DNA from: an uncultured bacterium
GTDB lineage: Bacteria; Cyanobacteriota; Vampirovibrionia; Gastranaerophilales; Gastranaerophilaceae
Reading direction: 5' to 3'
DNA: 64,000 nucleotides
Assembly (NCBI GenBank): GCA_948684385.1
Contig: CAPQCU010000011.1
Coordinates: 1-64,000, forward strand
Shown: in pieces, positions 49,773 to 58,140 of the stretch
Numbering within the stretch: the stretch's first letter is position 1
How the letters are laid out: every line of letters begins with the position of its first letter
Made by a program: the position numbers and the translations under genes
Notes under the pieces: model-generated
Seen by the model: the letters and a program-made list of their open reading frames with translations, nothing else
Database searches by the model: none
What the model was told of the DNA's origin: nothing

Positions 49773-50687
49773 ATGAAAATTTTACCGGTAACAAATCAAT
49801 ACAATAACAATTTTAAGTCTAATTATCTTGCTCAGGAAGCAAGGCAGATTCTTAGAAACCCTTCCCTATTCCGCAGAGAACTTTTCAGGGACGGTTTAAT
49901 ATATAAAGATCTTGCCAAATTTGACTATTATAACAGATTAAATTACGAAGGCTTATATAACGCATTCAGGTATGCAACAAATGCTTTAAAAGTACGAGAC
50001 GAAGAACTCCGTCCTGACATCGCAATTTTAGAAGGAATAAAGAACAACAATGTAGAGTATTTAAGGATTTTGATGGAGCAAAGAGAACTTCTTCCTTTCC
50101 AACCGGATGGTGAGATTTCCGTAAAAGTTTTACTTGAAGGCAAAAATCATCCAAACCCTAACATAAGAAGCTTTTTTGAAGACAGATATCTTGAAAAAAG
50201 GTCTTTAAACCGTGAAATTCTAGCAATGCAGGAAGAACCTCCGGCATACACGATAATTGAAGGCAGTGATATTTACCGGGAAATGATGGGTATTAAAAAA
50301 CCGGATTTGCTAAATGAATTTTTCAAGGAAACATCAGACATGTGGCTCAATAGGGCTAAAGAACTAATTTCTCACGATGAAGACAATTTTGGCGAAGTCA
50401 GAATTGCAACTATAGAAAAAATTGTAAACCACGAAGCTTTTGATTCAATTAAAAACGAAAGTCTAAACATTTCCGGCAGCAAGATTTTACATTTGCTTGC
50501 AGAAATTTACATAAATCCTAATAACACCGAAGAAATGGAATTATTGAATTCTATTATGAAGCAATGCCGCAAAAAGAATTACAATTTTGATATAAAAAAT
50601 GATTTCGGAGAAACTGCTCTGGATAAAGCCCGTGAAGCAGAAAGTACTCCGCTAATAGAAGCACTGGAAAATATAAATAGGAGATAA
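49773..50687 (+). CDS. Paralogue D, short form with FKS-type leader
   Basis: 304 residues. Leader MKILPVTNQYNNNFKSNY. A helical middle has one ankyrin-like unit (GIKNNNVEYLRILMEQRELLP). The shared C-terminal module is at about 205-300 (RIATIEKIVNHEAFDSI, LNISGSKILHLLAEIY, DFGETALDKAREAE). The INSRN-DGDTL unit of paralogues A-C is missing. The nearest thing to a Shine-Dalgarno is poor, so translation may depend on the upstream gene. Confidence 0.75.
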   Translation: MKILPVTNQYNNNFKSNYLAQEARQILRNPSLFRRELFRDGLIYKDLAKFDYYNRLNYEGLYNAFRYATNALKVRDEELRPDIAILEGIKNNNVEYLRILMEQRELLPFQPDGEISVKVLLEGKNHPNPNIRSFFEDRYLEKRSLNREILAMQEEPPAYTIIEGSDIYREMMGIKKPDLLNEFFKETSDMWLNRAKELISHDEDNFGEVRIATIEKIVNHEAFDSIKNESLNISGSKILHLLAEIYINPNNTEEMELLNSIMKQCRKKNYNFDIKNDFGETALDKAREAESTPLIEALENINRR

Positions 50688-50689
50688 TA

Positions 50690-51400
50690 ATGCAGGTTCT
50701 TAAAATAAACAATACAAATTTTAACTATAACAGAGTTTCTTTTCGCTCAAACCGTGAGCATGAAGCTATGCTAAGAGCACTTCGTGCAGCTCAGGCAGAA
50801 GAAATGAAACGCAGATTTGCAAAGCTGCAAGAACTCCAAAACTACGAAATTAAAGACAAAGGCTGCCACAATATGGCACAGTTCCTTTTAAACTTTGTCT
50901 GCTCAATAGAAAACGATTCCGAGCACAGCCTTGACGAGTTCTTTAAATCTGAAGCCGAAGCTGCAAGAATAAGGCAGGGACTTTCTCCTGAATGTCAGAG
51001 AAACAGTCTTGAAATCAGAGAAGAAATTCAGTCACAACCTGTATTTAAAGATCCTGCACTTACACTTATCACAGCTAAAGATATGAAAGATTTTACACCG
51101 GTTGATGAAGAATTTGCAGCCGACCCGCAATATCAGGCAACAATTAAAGCTGCAAAAAGAACCATTATTAATGCGGTTGAAGCTTCTGACAAAACAAAAT
51201 TCAACAGCGACGAAATCGGCATGATGAAAGAACTTACTCAAATCATCGAAAAAACAAAAGGGTTGGACTTTGGCGCCGAATATGACAGTACGCTTGAAAG
51301 ACTTTTAAACTCTATCAAAAGCAGAAAACAAGAAATTGAACGCGTTGCTGCTCAACAAAAAAGCTATATTCCAAAAATTATTAAAAAACTCAAAATCTAA
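50690..51400 (+). CDS. Unknown helical protein with FRS-type leader
   Basis: 236 residues: MQVLKINNTNFNYNRVSFRSNRE, then an Ala/Arg/Glu-rich helix (about 28-60, AMLRALRAAQAEEMKRRF), an acidic helical middle, and a basic C-terminus (SYIPKIIKKLKI). It has no ankyrin unit and no copy of the shared C-terminal module, but a leader of the same kind. It starts two bases after paralogue D (TAATAATG) and its stop overlaps the radical-SAM start (TAATG). Confidence 0.72.
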   Translation: MQVLKINNTNFNYNRVSFRSNREHEAMLRALRAAQAEEMKRRFAKLQELQNYEIKDKGCHNMAQFLLNFVCSIENDSEHSLDEFFKSEAEAARIRQGLSPECQRNSLEIREEIQSQPVFKDPALTLITAKDMKDFTPVDEEFAADPQYQATIKAAKRTIINAVEASDKTKFNSDEIGMMKELTQIIEKTKGLDFGAEYDSTLERLLNSIKSRKQEIERVAAQQKSYIPKIIKKLKI

Positions 51401-52545
51401 TGAAAATCCAACCGACAAGCGTTAATAAGTACCTGAAAAGTATCTCCCCGCAAATCAGAGATACTGCATTTCCGCTTGAAAAAATACATTTACCACAGTT
51501 GGAAGGTATCCAAAAAGACATTGTTTTATTTGAAAACACAAGTCTTGAAGATATTAAATTTATCAGCAAATGGTTTCAGGTTCTAAATCTTGCACGTGGA
51601 TGCAAAGAACAATGCACATTTTGCCTCAGAAACGCTTTAAAACCTTTAAAAGAAAATTCTACAATCCTCTGGGAAGATTTAACCCGTTTTACCGGCGGGA
51701 TTTCAAAGCTTAACGAACGGCTTGGATTTAATATTTTACAGGGAAACTCACATATTACGCTCTTTGAAGACGCAAACCTCCCTGTAATTCAAATAAAAGA
51801 CTCCAATGATGAAACGCATAGTCTTAAAGATGCTGTTCACGAAATTTATTCAAAGCTCAAGCTTCCGATTGTCTTTGTAACAGCCGGCTGGAGCCCAAGC
51901 GATAAAAACTCACATCAAAACGCAGAAGAATTATGCAATTACATTCTTCAAAATCCTGACTGCGTAAAAGAATTCGCCGTATCAGTAAACCCGTTTCACA
52001 GGTATAACAGAGATTTTTATACAACAAAAATTGCAAATACTCTAAAAACTTTCCTACCGCTTTACAAAGGAGGAATTGCTTCAATTCTTCTTAAATACAA
52101 TTACCCCGATGGAATAAAAGCCGAAGAAAACGGATACAATGCCGCAACAAGCTTATATGAAGAAATTTTTGAAAAACTAAAACTCCTAACCGGCAGCCAA
52201 TTAGAAGAATATGAAATATTAAAGCCTGAAAACGTAACCCGTGAAAGAGATGACAACTATATTGAAAACAAAGGCAGAGGGCAAAAGTTTTTCTCACCGG
52301 AGGCTGTTCAAAAAAATAACAAAAAACTCTTCGTTGAAAGCTTTCAGTGGCTTACAATGACTCCTGAACAAAAACGAGAGTTCGCATACAATTACACAAC
52401 GAAAAATGTTGATATAAACGGTCAAATTTACTTAATAACACCATCTGAGCAGCTTATTGAAACACAAATGAAGCTGAATTTCGTCAATAAAGACAAAATT
52501 ACAGCTCCAATACATACTGATGTTAAGTTCAAAAAAATGGATTAA
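51400..52545 (+). CDS. Radical SAM protein at the end of the ankyrin/AAA+ operon
   Basis: 381 residues. The [4Fe-4S] motif C-x3-C-x2-C is in LARGCKEQCTFCLRN (about 65-79), with the preceding VLNLARG strand typical of the family. The TIM-barrel continuation (PIVFVTAGWSPSD, FAVSVNPFHRYNRDF) is plausible. No C-terminal auxiliary cluster motif (no further Cys pairs) is visible. The N-terminus MKIQPTSVN resembles the other leaders but lacks the Phe-Lys triplet. It is the last gene of the operon, overlaps the 236-residue gene by one base, and converges on the holin-like gene with a four-base overlap. Substrate unknown. Confidence 0.82.
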   Translation: MKIQPTSVNKYLKSISPQIRDTAFPLEKIHLPQLEGIQKDIVLFENTSLEDIKFISKWFQVLNLARGCKEQCTFCLRNALKPLKENSTILWEDLTRFTGGISKLNERLGFNILQGNSHITLFEDANLPVIQIKDSNDETHSLKDAVHEIYSKLKLPIVFVTAGWSPSDKNSHQNAEELCNYILQNPDCVKEFAVSVNPFHRYNRDFYTTKIANTLKTFLPLYKGGIASILLKYNYPDGIKAEENGYNAATSLYEEIFEKLKLLTGSQLEEYEILKPENVTRERDDNYIENKGRGQKFFSPEAVQKNNKKLFVESFQWLTMTPEQKREFAYNYTTKNVDINGQIYLITPSEQLIETQMKLNFVNKDKITAPIHTDVKFKKMD

Positions 52546-52874
52546 ATCCGGTTTACAGCCAGAGAGAATAAAGAAAGTAAAAGTGAGCCTAAAAGTGCAC
52601 TTAAAAAGCCTTCCACTTCAAACCCCGGTGCTACAAGTCCCGCCAGCATTAGCATTAACGCATTAATAATAAAAGTGAATAAACCAAGAGTAACAAGGGT
52701 TATAGGTAAAGTTATAAGCTGCAAAAGCGGTTTAATAAATGTGTTAATAAGAGCAAGGATTATACAAACAAGCATTGCACTTACAAAGTTATCAACTTCA
52801 ATACCCGGAACAATCCATGATACAAAAACTATCAAAGCTGCATAAATTATCCATCTTACAAGTACATTAACCAT
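52542..52874 (-). CDS. Phage holin superfamily IV-like membrane protein
   Basis: About 110 residues with three to four membrane segments (VRWIIYAALIVFVSWIVPGI; NTFIKPLLQLITLPITLVT; FTFIINALMLMLAGLVAPGF; LLLSLFSLAVN). The pattern N-T-F-I-K-P and LPITLVTLGLFTFIINAL is typical of the widespread YvlD/4TMS 'holin superfamily IV' proteins, which are usually chromosomal and not lytic. The ATG at 52874 has AAAAGGAG; the reading from 52910 does not. No phage genes nearby. Confidence 0.85.
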   Translation of the reverse strand: MVNVLVRWIIYAALIVFVSWIVPGIEVDNFVSAMLVCIILALINTFIKPLLQLITLPITLVTLGLFTFIINALMLMLAGLVAPGFEVEGFLSALLGSLLLSLFSLAVNRI

Positions 52875-52926
52875 AAAAATTCTCCTTTTCTTATATAATA
52901 ATCCGGTCACAAAAAAACACTATGCC

Positions 52927-52960
52927 CGAAATAGTTACTACTTTTTGCGCATTTAATTAA
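52927..52960 (+). promoter_or_regulatory. Possible diverged copy 7 of the conserved promoter
   Basis: GCCCGAAA (ending at 52931), 17 bases, GCATTTAATTAA (52949-52960). The -35 side is close to GCCTGAAA of copies 3 and 5, and the spacer also shares TACTTTTT with copy 3, but the -10 side differs. It would drive the 64-residue gene. Confidence 0.35.
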
Positions 52961-53010
52961 ACAAAGAACCTTCTATAATATCAAAGTCCACACAAGAAAG
53001 GAGTACTTCA

Positions 53011-53205
53011 ATGAAACGAGACGAAATGCAGAACAAAGAAACTTTAGGTGAAAAAATTAAAGATAAAGCACATAAAGTAGAAAAAGACGTAAAAGAAGGC
53101 GCTGAAAAAATGACTAACAGCATGAAAAAAGGCGCACACAACGCAAAAGAAAAAGTTGCTGAAAAAATGGATGAAATGAAAGAAAACAAAAAGAGAAAAG
53201 GATAA
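53011..53205 (+). CDS. Small amphipathic Lys/Glu/Met-rich protein
   Basis: 64 residues, highly charged (KIKDKAHKVEKDVKEGAEKM, then GAHNAKEKVAEKMDEM). The 11-residue-like pattern of A-x-x-K-x-x-E resembles LEA-type or CsbD-like stress proteins, though no specific family motif is seen. Strong Shine-Dalgarno (AAAGGAG) and a strong terminator, so probably well expressed as a single gene. Confidence 0.72.
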   Translation: MKRDEMQNKETLGEKIKDKAHKVEKDVKEGAEKMTNSMKKGAHNAKEKVAEKMDEMKENKKRKG

Positions 53206-53210
53206 TAAAA

Positions 53211-53244
53211 AAAAAGGAAACACTCAGGTGTTTCCTTTTTTTTT
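53211..53244. terminator. Bidirectional terminator
   Basis: GGAAACAC, TCAG, GTGTTTCC flanked by an A run on the left and nine T on the right. Confidence 0.92.
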
Positions 53245-53494
53245 ATTCTTCTACCATACCTAAATTATCATTCTCAGTTGCAATCTCAAGCAGCCTGTAG
53301 GATAAATATGCGCCAAGAGCAACAGCTTTCAAATCAATTCCTTCATCATGTTTTGCAACTTCTAAAATTGCGCTGTTTATTTCAGGATTCTCTTCTTTCA
53401 AATACTGAACCATATTTTTTCTCCAGCTTTGAACATCCTGAAACGCTTCTGTAAAAACTTCTGATGAAATATCTTCTGTTATGATTGGCAACAT
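53243..53494 (-). CDS. Unknown 83-residue acidic protein
   Basis: Acidic and helical (FQDVQSWRKNMVQYLKEENPE, LKAVALGAYLSYRLLEIA), no signal peptide. The ATG has AGGAG about ten bases upstream. It ends at the shared terminator. Not recognised. It lies downstream of the efflux operon on the same strand (66 bases from the tolC stop), so it may be read through from it. Confidence 0.7.
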   Translation of the reverse strand: MLPIITEDISSEVFTEAFQDVQSWRKNMVQYLKEENPEINSAILEVAKHDEGIDLKAVALGAYLSYRLLEIATENDNLGMVEE

Positions 53495-53560
53495 ACTTCT
53501 CTTTCTCCTATATATCCAATTATATAATGTATTAAAATAATATACAATACTCTATATATA

Positions 53561-55018
53561 CTAGGCTTTTTTCTTTCTTTTTTGCTTACAGCAGTCGCGT
53601 TTAAGCTCAACTTCGCCGTTAGCAATGTTTCTGCCAATATTTTTTTCAAGAGTTGCTTTTGAAGCGTTATAATCAAACATTGTCTGATAATAAGTCAGCA
53701 TTGCATTCTGATATTCAACCTGAGCTTCTTTAAGCTCAATAGGGTTTCCTACTCCAACCTTATATCTGCCGTAAGAAAGTTCATAGTTTTCTTTTGCTTG
53801 TTTTAAGCCAAGGAAAGCAACCGGAATTTTATTTTTCTTCTCGGTTAAAGAATAATAAGATTCCTGAACTTCATAATAAATATTATTTTTAGTTGTAATT
53901 GCATTTGACTGCTCTTTAGAATACAACGCTTTTGCTTCTTTTATTTCGTTTTTAATGAGCATGCCGTTTATTGTAGGAAAGTTTAAATAACCGCCATAAT
54001 TGTAACCATAGTTAGAAGTCGGATGGCTTCCGCCTATCTGATACTGACCTTCTATAGAAATCTGCGGAAAGTAAGATTTTTTTACAAGCTGCACATTCTG
54101 CCTAGCTTCTTCAACTTTGACTTCAGCAAGCAAAAACTCCGGTCGGGAACCTTGTGCAGTTTTTATTGCTTTATCAAGAGTTATGTCACAAGGGTCATAA
54201 CGAAGATTTTCTGTTATCTTGTATTTATTTGAATATGGAAGTCCCATTGTGTTATTCAGCTTTGCCATAGCAATATCAACAGCATTTTCTGCCTGAATTA
54301 AGTTTAATTTTGCATTACTAAGGTTAACCTCTGCAATAGTAACATCAACTTTAGGCTTTGTTCCCACCTGATAAAAAGCCTTTGCCTGTTCGTAGAAAGA
54401 AGCATACTTAGCAACCATATCTTCTGCTACTTTTTTCGCTTCTATTGCATATTGAAGCGCATAGTAAGCTTTTTTTACTTCACATATAACATCATTAACC
54501 GTACCTGTTAATGCAATTTTATACCCTTGATTATCCAACTTTCTAATCGTAACCTGATTTTGAGTAACACCAAAGTCATAAAGCATCTGAGAAGCGCTAA
54601 TCTGACCAAGCACCCAGTAATTGAATATCAGGTTCTGTCCTAAAGCGTCAGACAACTGTAACTGCTTGATTTTGGTGTATCCTGTCTGCCAGCCGAATTG
54701 CGGGAAGTAAGAAGACCACGCCTGTTTGATTCTTGCATCTGACGCGAATACATCCTGCATAGCTGCCTGAATTCTCGGATTGTTGCCTAAAGCATATCTC
54801 AAACACTCTTCAAGATTAATATCTTCTGTATTTTCCACGCTGCCTTCAATAACAGTAGCGCCATCAACTTTTGTTATATTAGGTTCGACATCCTTACTCT
54901 CAGGATATTCTTCTTTCTTTATCTCATTTCCCAGACCTGCGTCTTTGTTCCAAAACACAGCATCAGCAGGAATTTGAAGCAAGAATACCATTATTAAAAA
55001 TGTTATTATTTTTCTCAT
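53561..55018 (-). CDS. tolC: TolC-family outer membrane efflux protein
   Basis: Outer membrane channel of a tripartite efflux pump, 485 residues. Signal peptide 1-20, then the two OEP repeats with long helices (LEECLRYALGNNPRIQAAMQ near 72; KAIKTAQGSRPEFLLAEV near 280) and the typical Leu/Ala/Gln coiled coils. The C-terminus is basic with a Cys-Cys. Its start overlaps the stop of the RND gene by four bases. It is the third gene of the efflux operon and indicates an outer membrane. Confidence 0.92.
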   Translation of the reverse strand: MRKIITFLIMVFLLQIPADAVFWNKDAGLGNEIKKEEYPESKDVEPNITKVDGATVIEGSVENTEDINLEECLRYALGNNPRIQAAMQDVFASDARIKQAWSSYFPQFGWQTGYTKIKQLQLSDALGQNLIFNYWVLGQISASQMLYDFGVTQNQVTIRKLDNQGYKIALTGTVNDVICEVKKAYYALQYAIEAKKVAEDMVAKYASFYEQAKAFYQVGTKPKVDVTIAEVNLSNAKLNLIQAENAVDIAMAKLNNTMGLPYSNKYKITENLRYDPCDITLDKAIKTAQGSRPEFLLAEVKVEEARQNVQLVKKSYFPQISIEGQYQIGGSHPTSNYGYNYGGYLNFPTINGMLIKNEIKEAKALYSKEQSNAITTKNNIYYEVQESYYSLTEKKNKIPVAFLGLKQAKENYELSYGRYKVGVGNPIELKEAQVEYQNAMLTYYQTMFDYNASKATLEKNIGRNIANGEVELKRDCCKQKRKKKA

Positions 55019-58000
55019 TTATTTTTCCTTGAACTAAATTTCTCTTTCATTACATTAATCATTACATAGAACGCCGGTACAAGTATGCATCCGATAAACG
55101 CAACCGCCATCATACCTCCGAATACAGAAACACCGATTGAGTTTCTGCTTCCTGCGCCCGCACCTTTTGCAAATACAAGAGGAAGTAAGCCTAAGATAAA
55201 CGCGATGTTTGTCATCATTACAGCTCTGAAACGCAACTTTGCAGCTTGAAGAGCCGCGTCAATATAATGCAGACCATCACGTTCAACAGCGTCTTTTGCG
55301 AACTCTACTATCAAAATAGCCTGTTTAGTACTCAAGCCAATCAACATAACCAGACCTACCTGAGCATAAACGTCAAGCGATAATCCCCATACATACTGGA
55401 AGAATAATGCGCCCAATAATGCTACCGGAGAAATTAAAAGTACTGCAACCGGCAGCGTCCAGCTTTCATACAAAGCTACGAGAAACAAATATACGAAAGT
55501 TAAAGCCATCGCCAGAATAGGCCCGATTTGACCTGATGACTGCTGTTCCTGTAAAGAAGTTCCTGACCAGGCATAGTCCATATCATTTGGCAATATTTCG
55601 TCAGAAAGTTTTGCCATAGCAGACATCGCAGAGCCTGAACTTACACCGCTTGCCGGAGAACCATTCAAAGTAATCGCTGAATACATGTTAAAACGTTTCA
55701 TTGAATAAGGACCGACCATATCTTTTGTAGTAATTACAGCGCTTAAAGGCACCATTTTACCATAATTGTTTTTCACATATATTTTACTCATGTCACTTAA
55801 CTTCTCGCGGTAAGGTGCATCAGCCTGCATAAATACACGATATACACGACCGTATTTATTAAAGTCATTTATATATGTTGCACCGAATTGAGCAGCCAGA
55901 GTTGAATATATTTCGGAAATAGAAACTCCCTGAGCCAGCGCTTTATCTTCCTCAATATTTACAACAACCTGAGGCAAAGATGCCGGCTGAAGCGGTGTAA
56001 ACCCTGCTATTTTAGAAGCTTCTTTTTCATTTTCAGGAGATGGATTTGTAATCGCACGAACCAGTGTTTGAGCTTGATCAAATAACTCATCAAATGACCT
56101 GTCTCCTTTATCAAGAAGCTGATATTCAAACCCGCCATACATACCCATACCGGTAATTGCAGGAGGTTGTGTTACATAAGCAGAAGCTTCCGGATACTTA
56201 GAAGCAATTGCATTTGCCTGTTTAGTAATACTTTTAATGGAAAGTTTTGAAGATTTTCTCTTTGACCACTCTTCAAGTTTCATAATCAAAAATGCCGTGT
56301 TATCACCATTCATCCCGTTAATTTGCATAACAGAATAAACACCCGGGATTTCTGCCATTTCTCTTGACATTTTTAATACCAAATCAGCAGTTCTTGTAAG
56401 AGTCGCGCCGTCTTGAAGCTGAACCATGGCAAACAAAGCTCCCCTGTCTTCATCAGGTAAAAATCCTTTAGGAGTTATCCAGAACATTCCGATAATTAAC
56501 AGGATTATTCCGGCTAAAGTTGCAAAAGTTTTCTTAGGCTGTTTTACAAAATACTCAACAACTCCAAGGTATTTATCTCTTACGCTGTTAAACCAGTTAT
56601 CAAATTTTTGGATAAACTCAAAATCGGCTTTTTCTTCACCCTCTTTCAAAATCATTGCACATAATGCAGGAGAAAGCGTTAAAGCTACAAGAGTCGATAA
56701 ACCAATAGAAGTTGCAATACAAACTGCAAATTGTCTGTACATTTGTCCTGTAATACCGCCCATAAACGATACCGGAACAAATACAGCCATCAATACAAGA
56801 GATGTAGCTACAACAGCTCCAAAAACTTCCTGCATGGTAATTTCTGTAGCCGTTACCCTGTCTTTACCTTCCTGAATATGTCTTTGCGTGTTTTCAAGTA
56901 CAACAATCGCATCGTCTACAACCAGACCAACCGCAAGTACAAGACCAAACAGAATCAACAGGTTTATTGAAAATCCCATTAATGCCATAAATATAAATAC
57001 GCCAATCAGCGAAACCGGTATTGCAAAGAACGGTATCAAAGCAGCACGGGCTGTTCCAAGGAATAAATAAGTTACCGCACTAACCAGAATTACAGCCAGC
57101 ACAATCGCGCTGATAACCTCTTTAATAGACTCTCTTACAAACTCTGTCGTATCGTATTGAACTTCGTATTGAATATCGTTTGGAAACTTCTTACTCATCG
57201 TTTCCATTTTCTTTTTAACACGATTAACCAGGTCAATCGTATTAGCATCCGGCAATTGTGAAACAGCAATAATCGCAACGCTGCTTTCACCTACTCTTAC
57301 TGTAGAAGAATAATTTTCTGCGCCAAGCTCAACTCTTGCAACATCTTTTATTCTTATATTAGAACCGTCAACATTAGATTTGACAATAATATTTTCAAAT
57401 TCTTTAACATCTTTTAAACGCCCTTTTGTTCTCAATGTGAATTTCATCATCTGAGGAGTTTCAAAAGGTTCTACACCTATGTTTCCGGCAGGAGCCTGCG
57501 TGTTCTGGGTATTTATTGCCGCGCTTATCTCAGAAGCTGAAACGCCCAAACTTGCCATTTTATCAGGCTTAAGCCATATTCTCATTGAATAATCACCTGC
57601 TCCGAATATTTGAATACGACCGCAGCCTTTTGTACGAGCCAGCTCATCTTTAATATATAATGTAGCGTAGTTGGCAAGGAAGAGGGAATCATACGTTCCG
57701 TTTGGCGAAGTCAGAGCCATATATAAAACGCCCGCACCGCCCGTACTCTTTTGCACCGTCAAACCATATCGCTTAACTTCTTCCGGCAAACGCGGCTGAA
57801 CCAGCTGCAAACGGTTTTGCACGTTAACCAGTGCCATATCAGGGTCTGCGCCAACGTTAAAATAAATAGTTAACGAATAAGAACCGTTTTGAGATTCTGA
57901 CTCCATATAAAGCATATCCTCAATACCATTCAGCTGTAACTCAACAGGCGCTGCAATCGTAGATTGAATAACGTCTGAGCTTGCACCTGAATAAGTCGCG

Positions 58001-58140
58001 GTAACAATAACCTGCGGAGGCGTAATTGAAGGATATTCCTCTAACGGTAATGTCGTTAAAGAAATTAGCCCTGCTAATATAATCGCAATAGAAATTACTA
58101 TCGCAAATTTTGGTCGTTTTATAAATAAATTACCTGCCAT
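55015..58140 (-). CDS. acrB: RND efflux transporter, HAE1 (AcrB/MexB) type
   Basis: Proton-driven inner membrane pump that exports hydrophobic drugs and detergents through the trimer. 1041 residues, the usual length, with 12 membrane segments and two large periplasmic loops. The membrane relay is intact: the Asp-Asp pair in LVVDDAIVVLEN (about 403-410) and the Lys in STKQAILIVEF. The N-terminus FIKRPKFAIV and PSITPPQVIVTATYSGAS are classical. It overlaps the adaptor gene by one base and the tolC gene by four. Confidence 0.96.
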   Translation of the reverse strand: MAGNLFIKRPKFAIVISIAIILAGLISLTTLPLEEYPSITPPQVIVTATYSGASSDVIQSTIAAPVELQLNGIEDMLYMESESQNGSYSLTIYFNVGADPDMALVNVQNRLQLVQPRLPEEVKRYGLTVQKSTGGAGVLYMALTSPNGTYDSLFLANYATLYIKDELARTKGCGRIQIFGAGDYSMRIWLKPDKMASLGVSASEISAAINTQNTQAPAGNIGVEPFETPQMMKFTLRTKGRLKDVKEFENIIVKSNVDGSNIRIKDVARVELGAENYSSTVRVGESSVAIIAVSQLPDANTIDLVNRVKKKMETMSKKFPNDIQYEVQYDTTEFVRESIKEVISAIVLAVILVSAVTYLFLGTARAALIPFFAIPVSLIGVFIFMALMGFSINLLILFGLVLAVGLVVDDAIVVLENTQRHIQEGKDRVTATEITMQEVFGAVVATSLVLMAVFVPVSFMGGITGQMYRQFAVCIATSIGLSTLVALTLSPALCAMILKEGEEKADFEFIQKFDNWFNSVRDKYLGVVEYFVKQPKKTFATLAGIILLIIGMFWITPKGFLPDEDRGALFAMVQLQDGATLTRTADLVLKMSREMAEIPGVYSVMQINGMNGDNTAFLIMKLEEWSKRKSSKLSIKSITKQANAIASKYPEASAYVTQPPAITGMGMYGGFEYQLLDKGDRSFDELFDQAQTLVRAITNPSPENEKEASKIAGFTPLQPASLPQVVVNIEEDKALAQGVSISEIYSTLAAQFGATYINDFNKYGRVYRVFMQADAPYREKLSDMSKIYVKNNYGKMVPLSAVITTKDMVGPYSMKRFNMYSAITLNGSPASGVSSGSAMSAMAKLSDEILPNDMDYAWSGTSLQEQQSSGQIGPILAMALTFVYLFLVALYESWTLPVAVLLISPVALLGALFFQYVWGLSLDVYAQVGLVMLIGLSTKQAILIVEFAKDAVERDGLHYIDAALQAAKLRFRAVMMTNIAFILGLLPLVFAKGAGAGSRNSIGVSVFGGMMAVAFIGCILVPAFYVMINVMKEKFSSRKNK

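Noticed and set aside
52542..52874. Prophage remnant indicated by the holin-like gene
   Set aside because: Proteins of this type are common chromosomal membrane proteins, and no other phage gene is nearby.
56426..57070. Plus-strand ORFs inside the RND transporter gene
   Set aside because: Shadow frames of a well-conserved gene.
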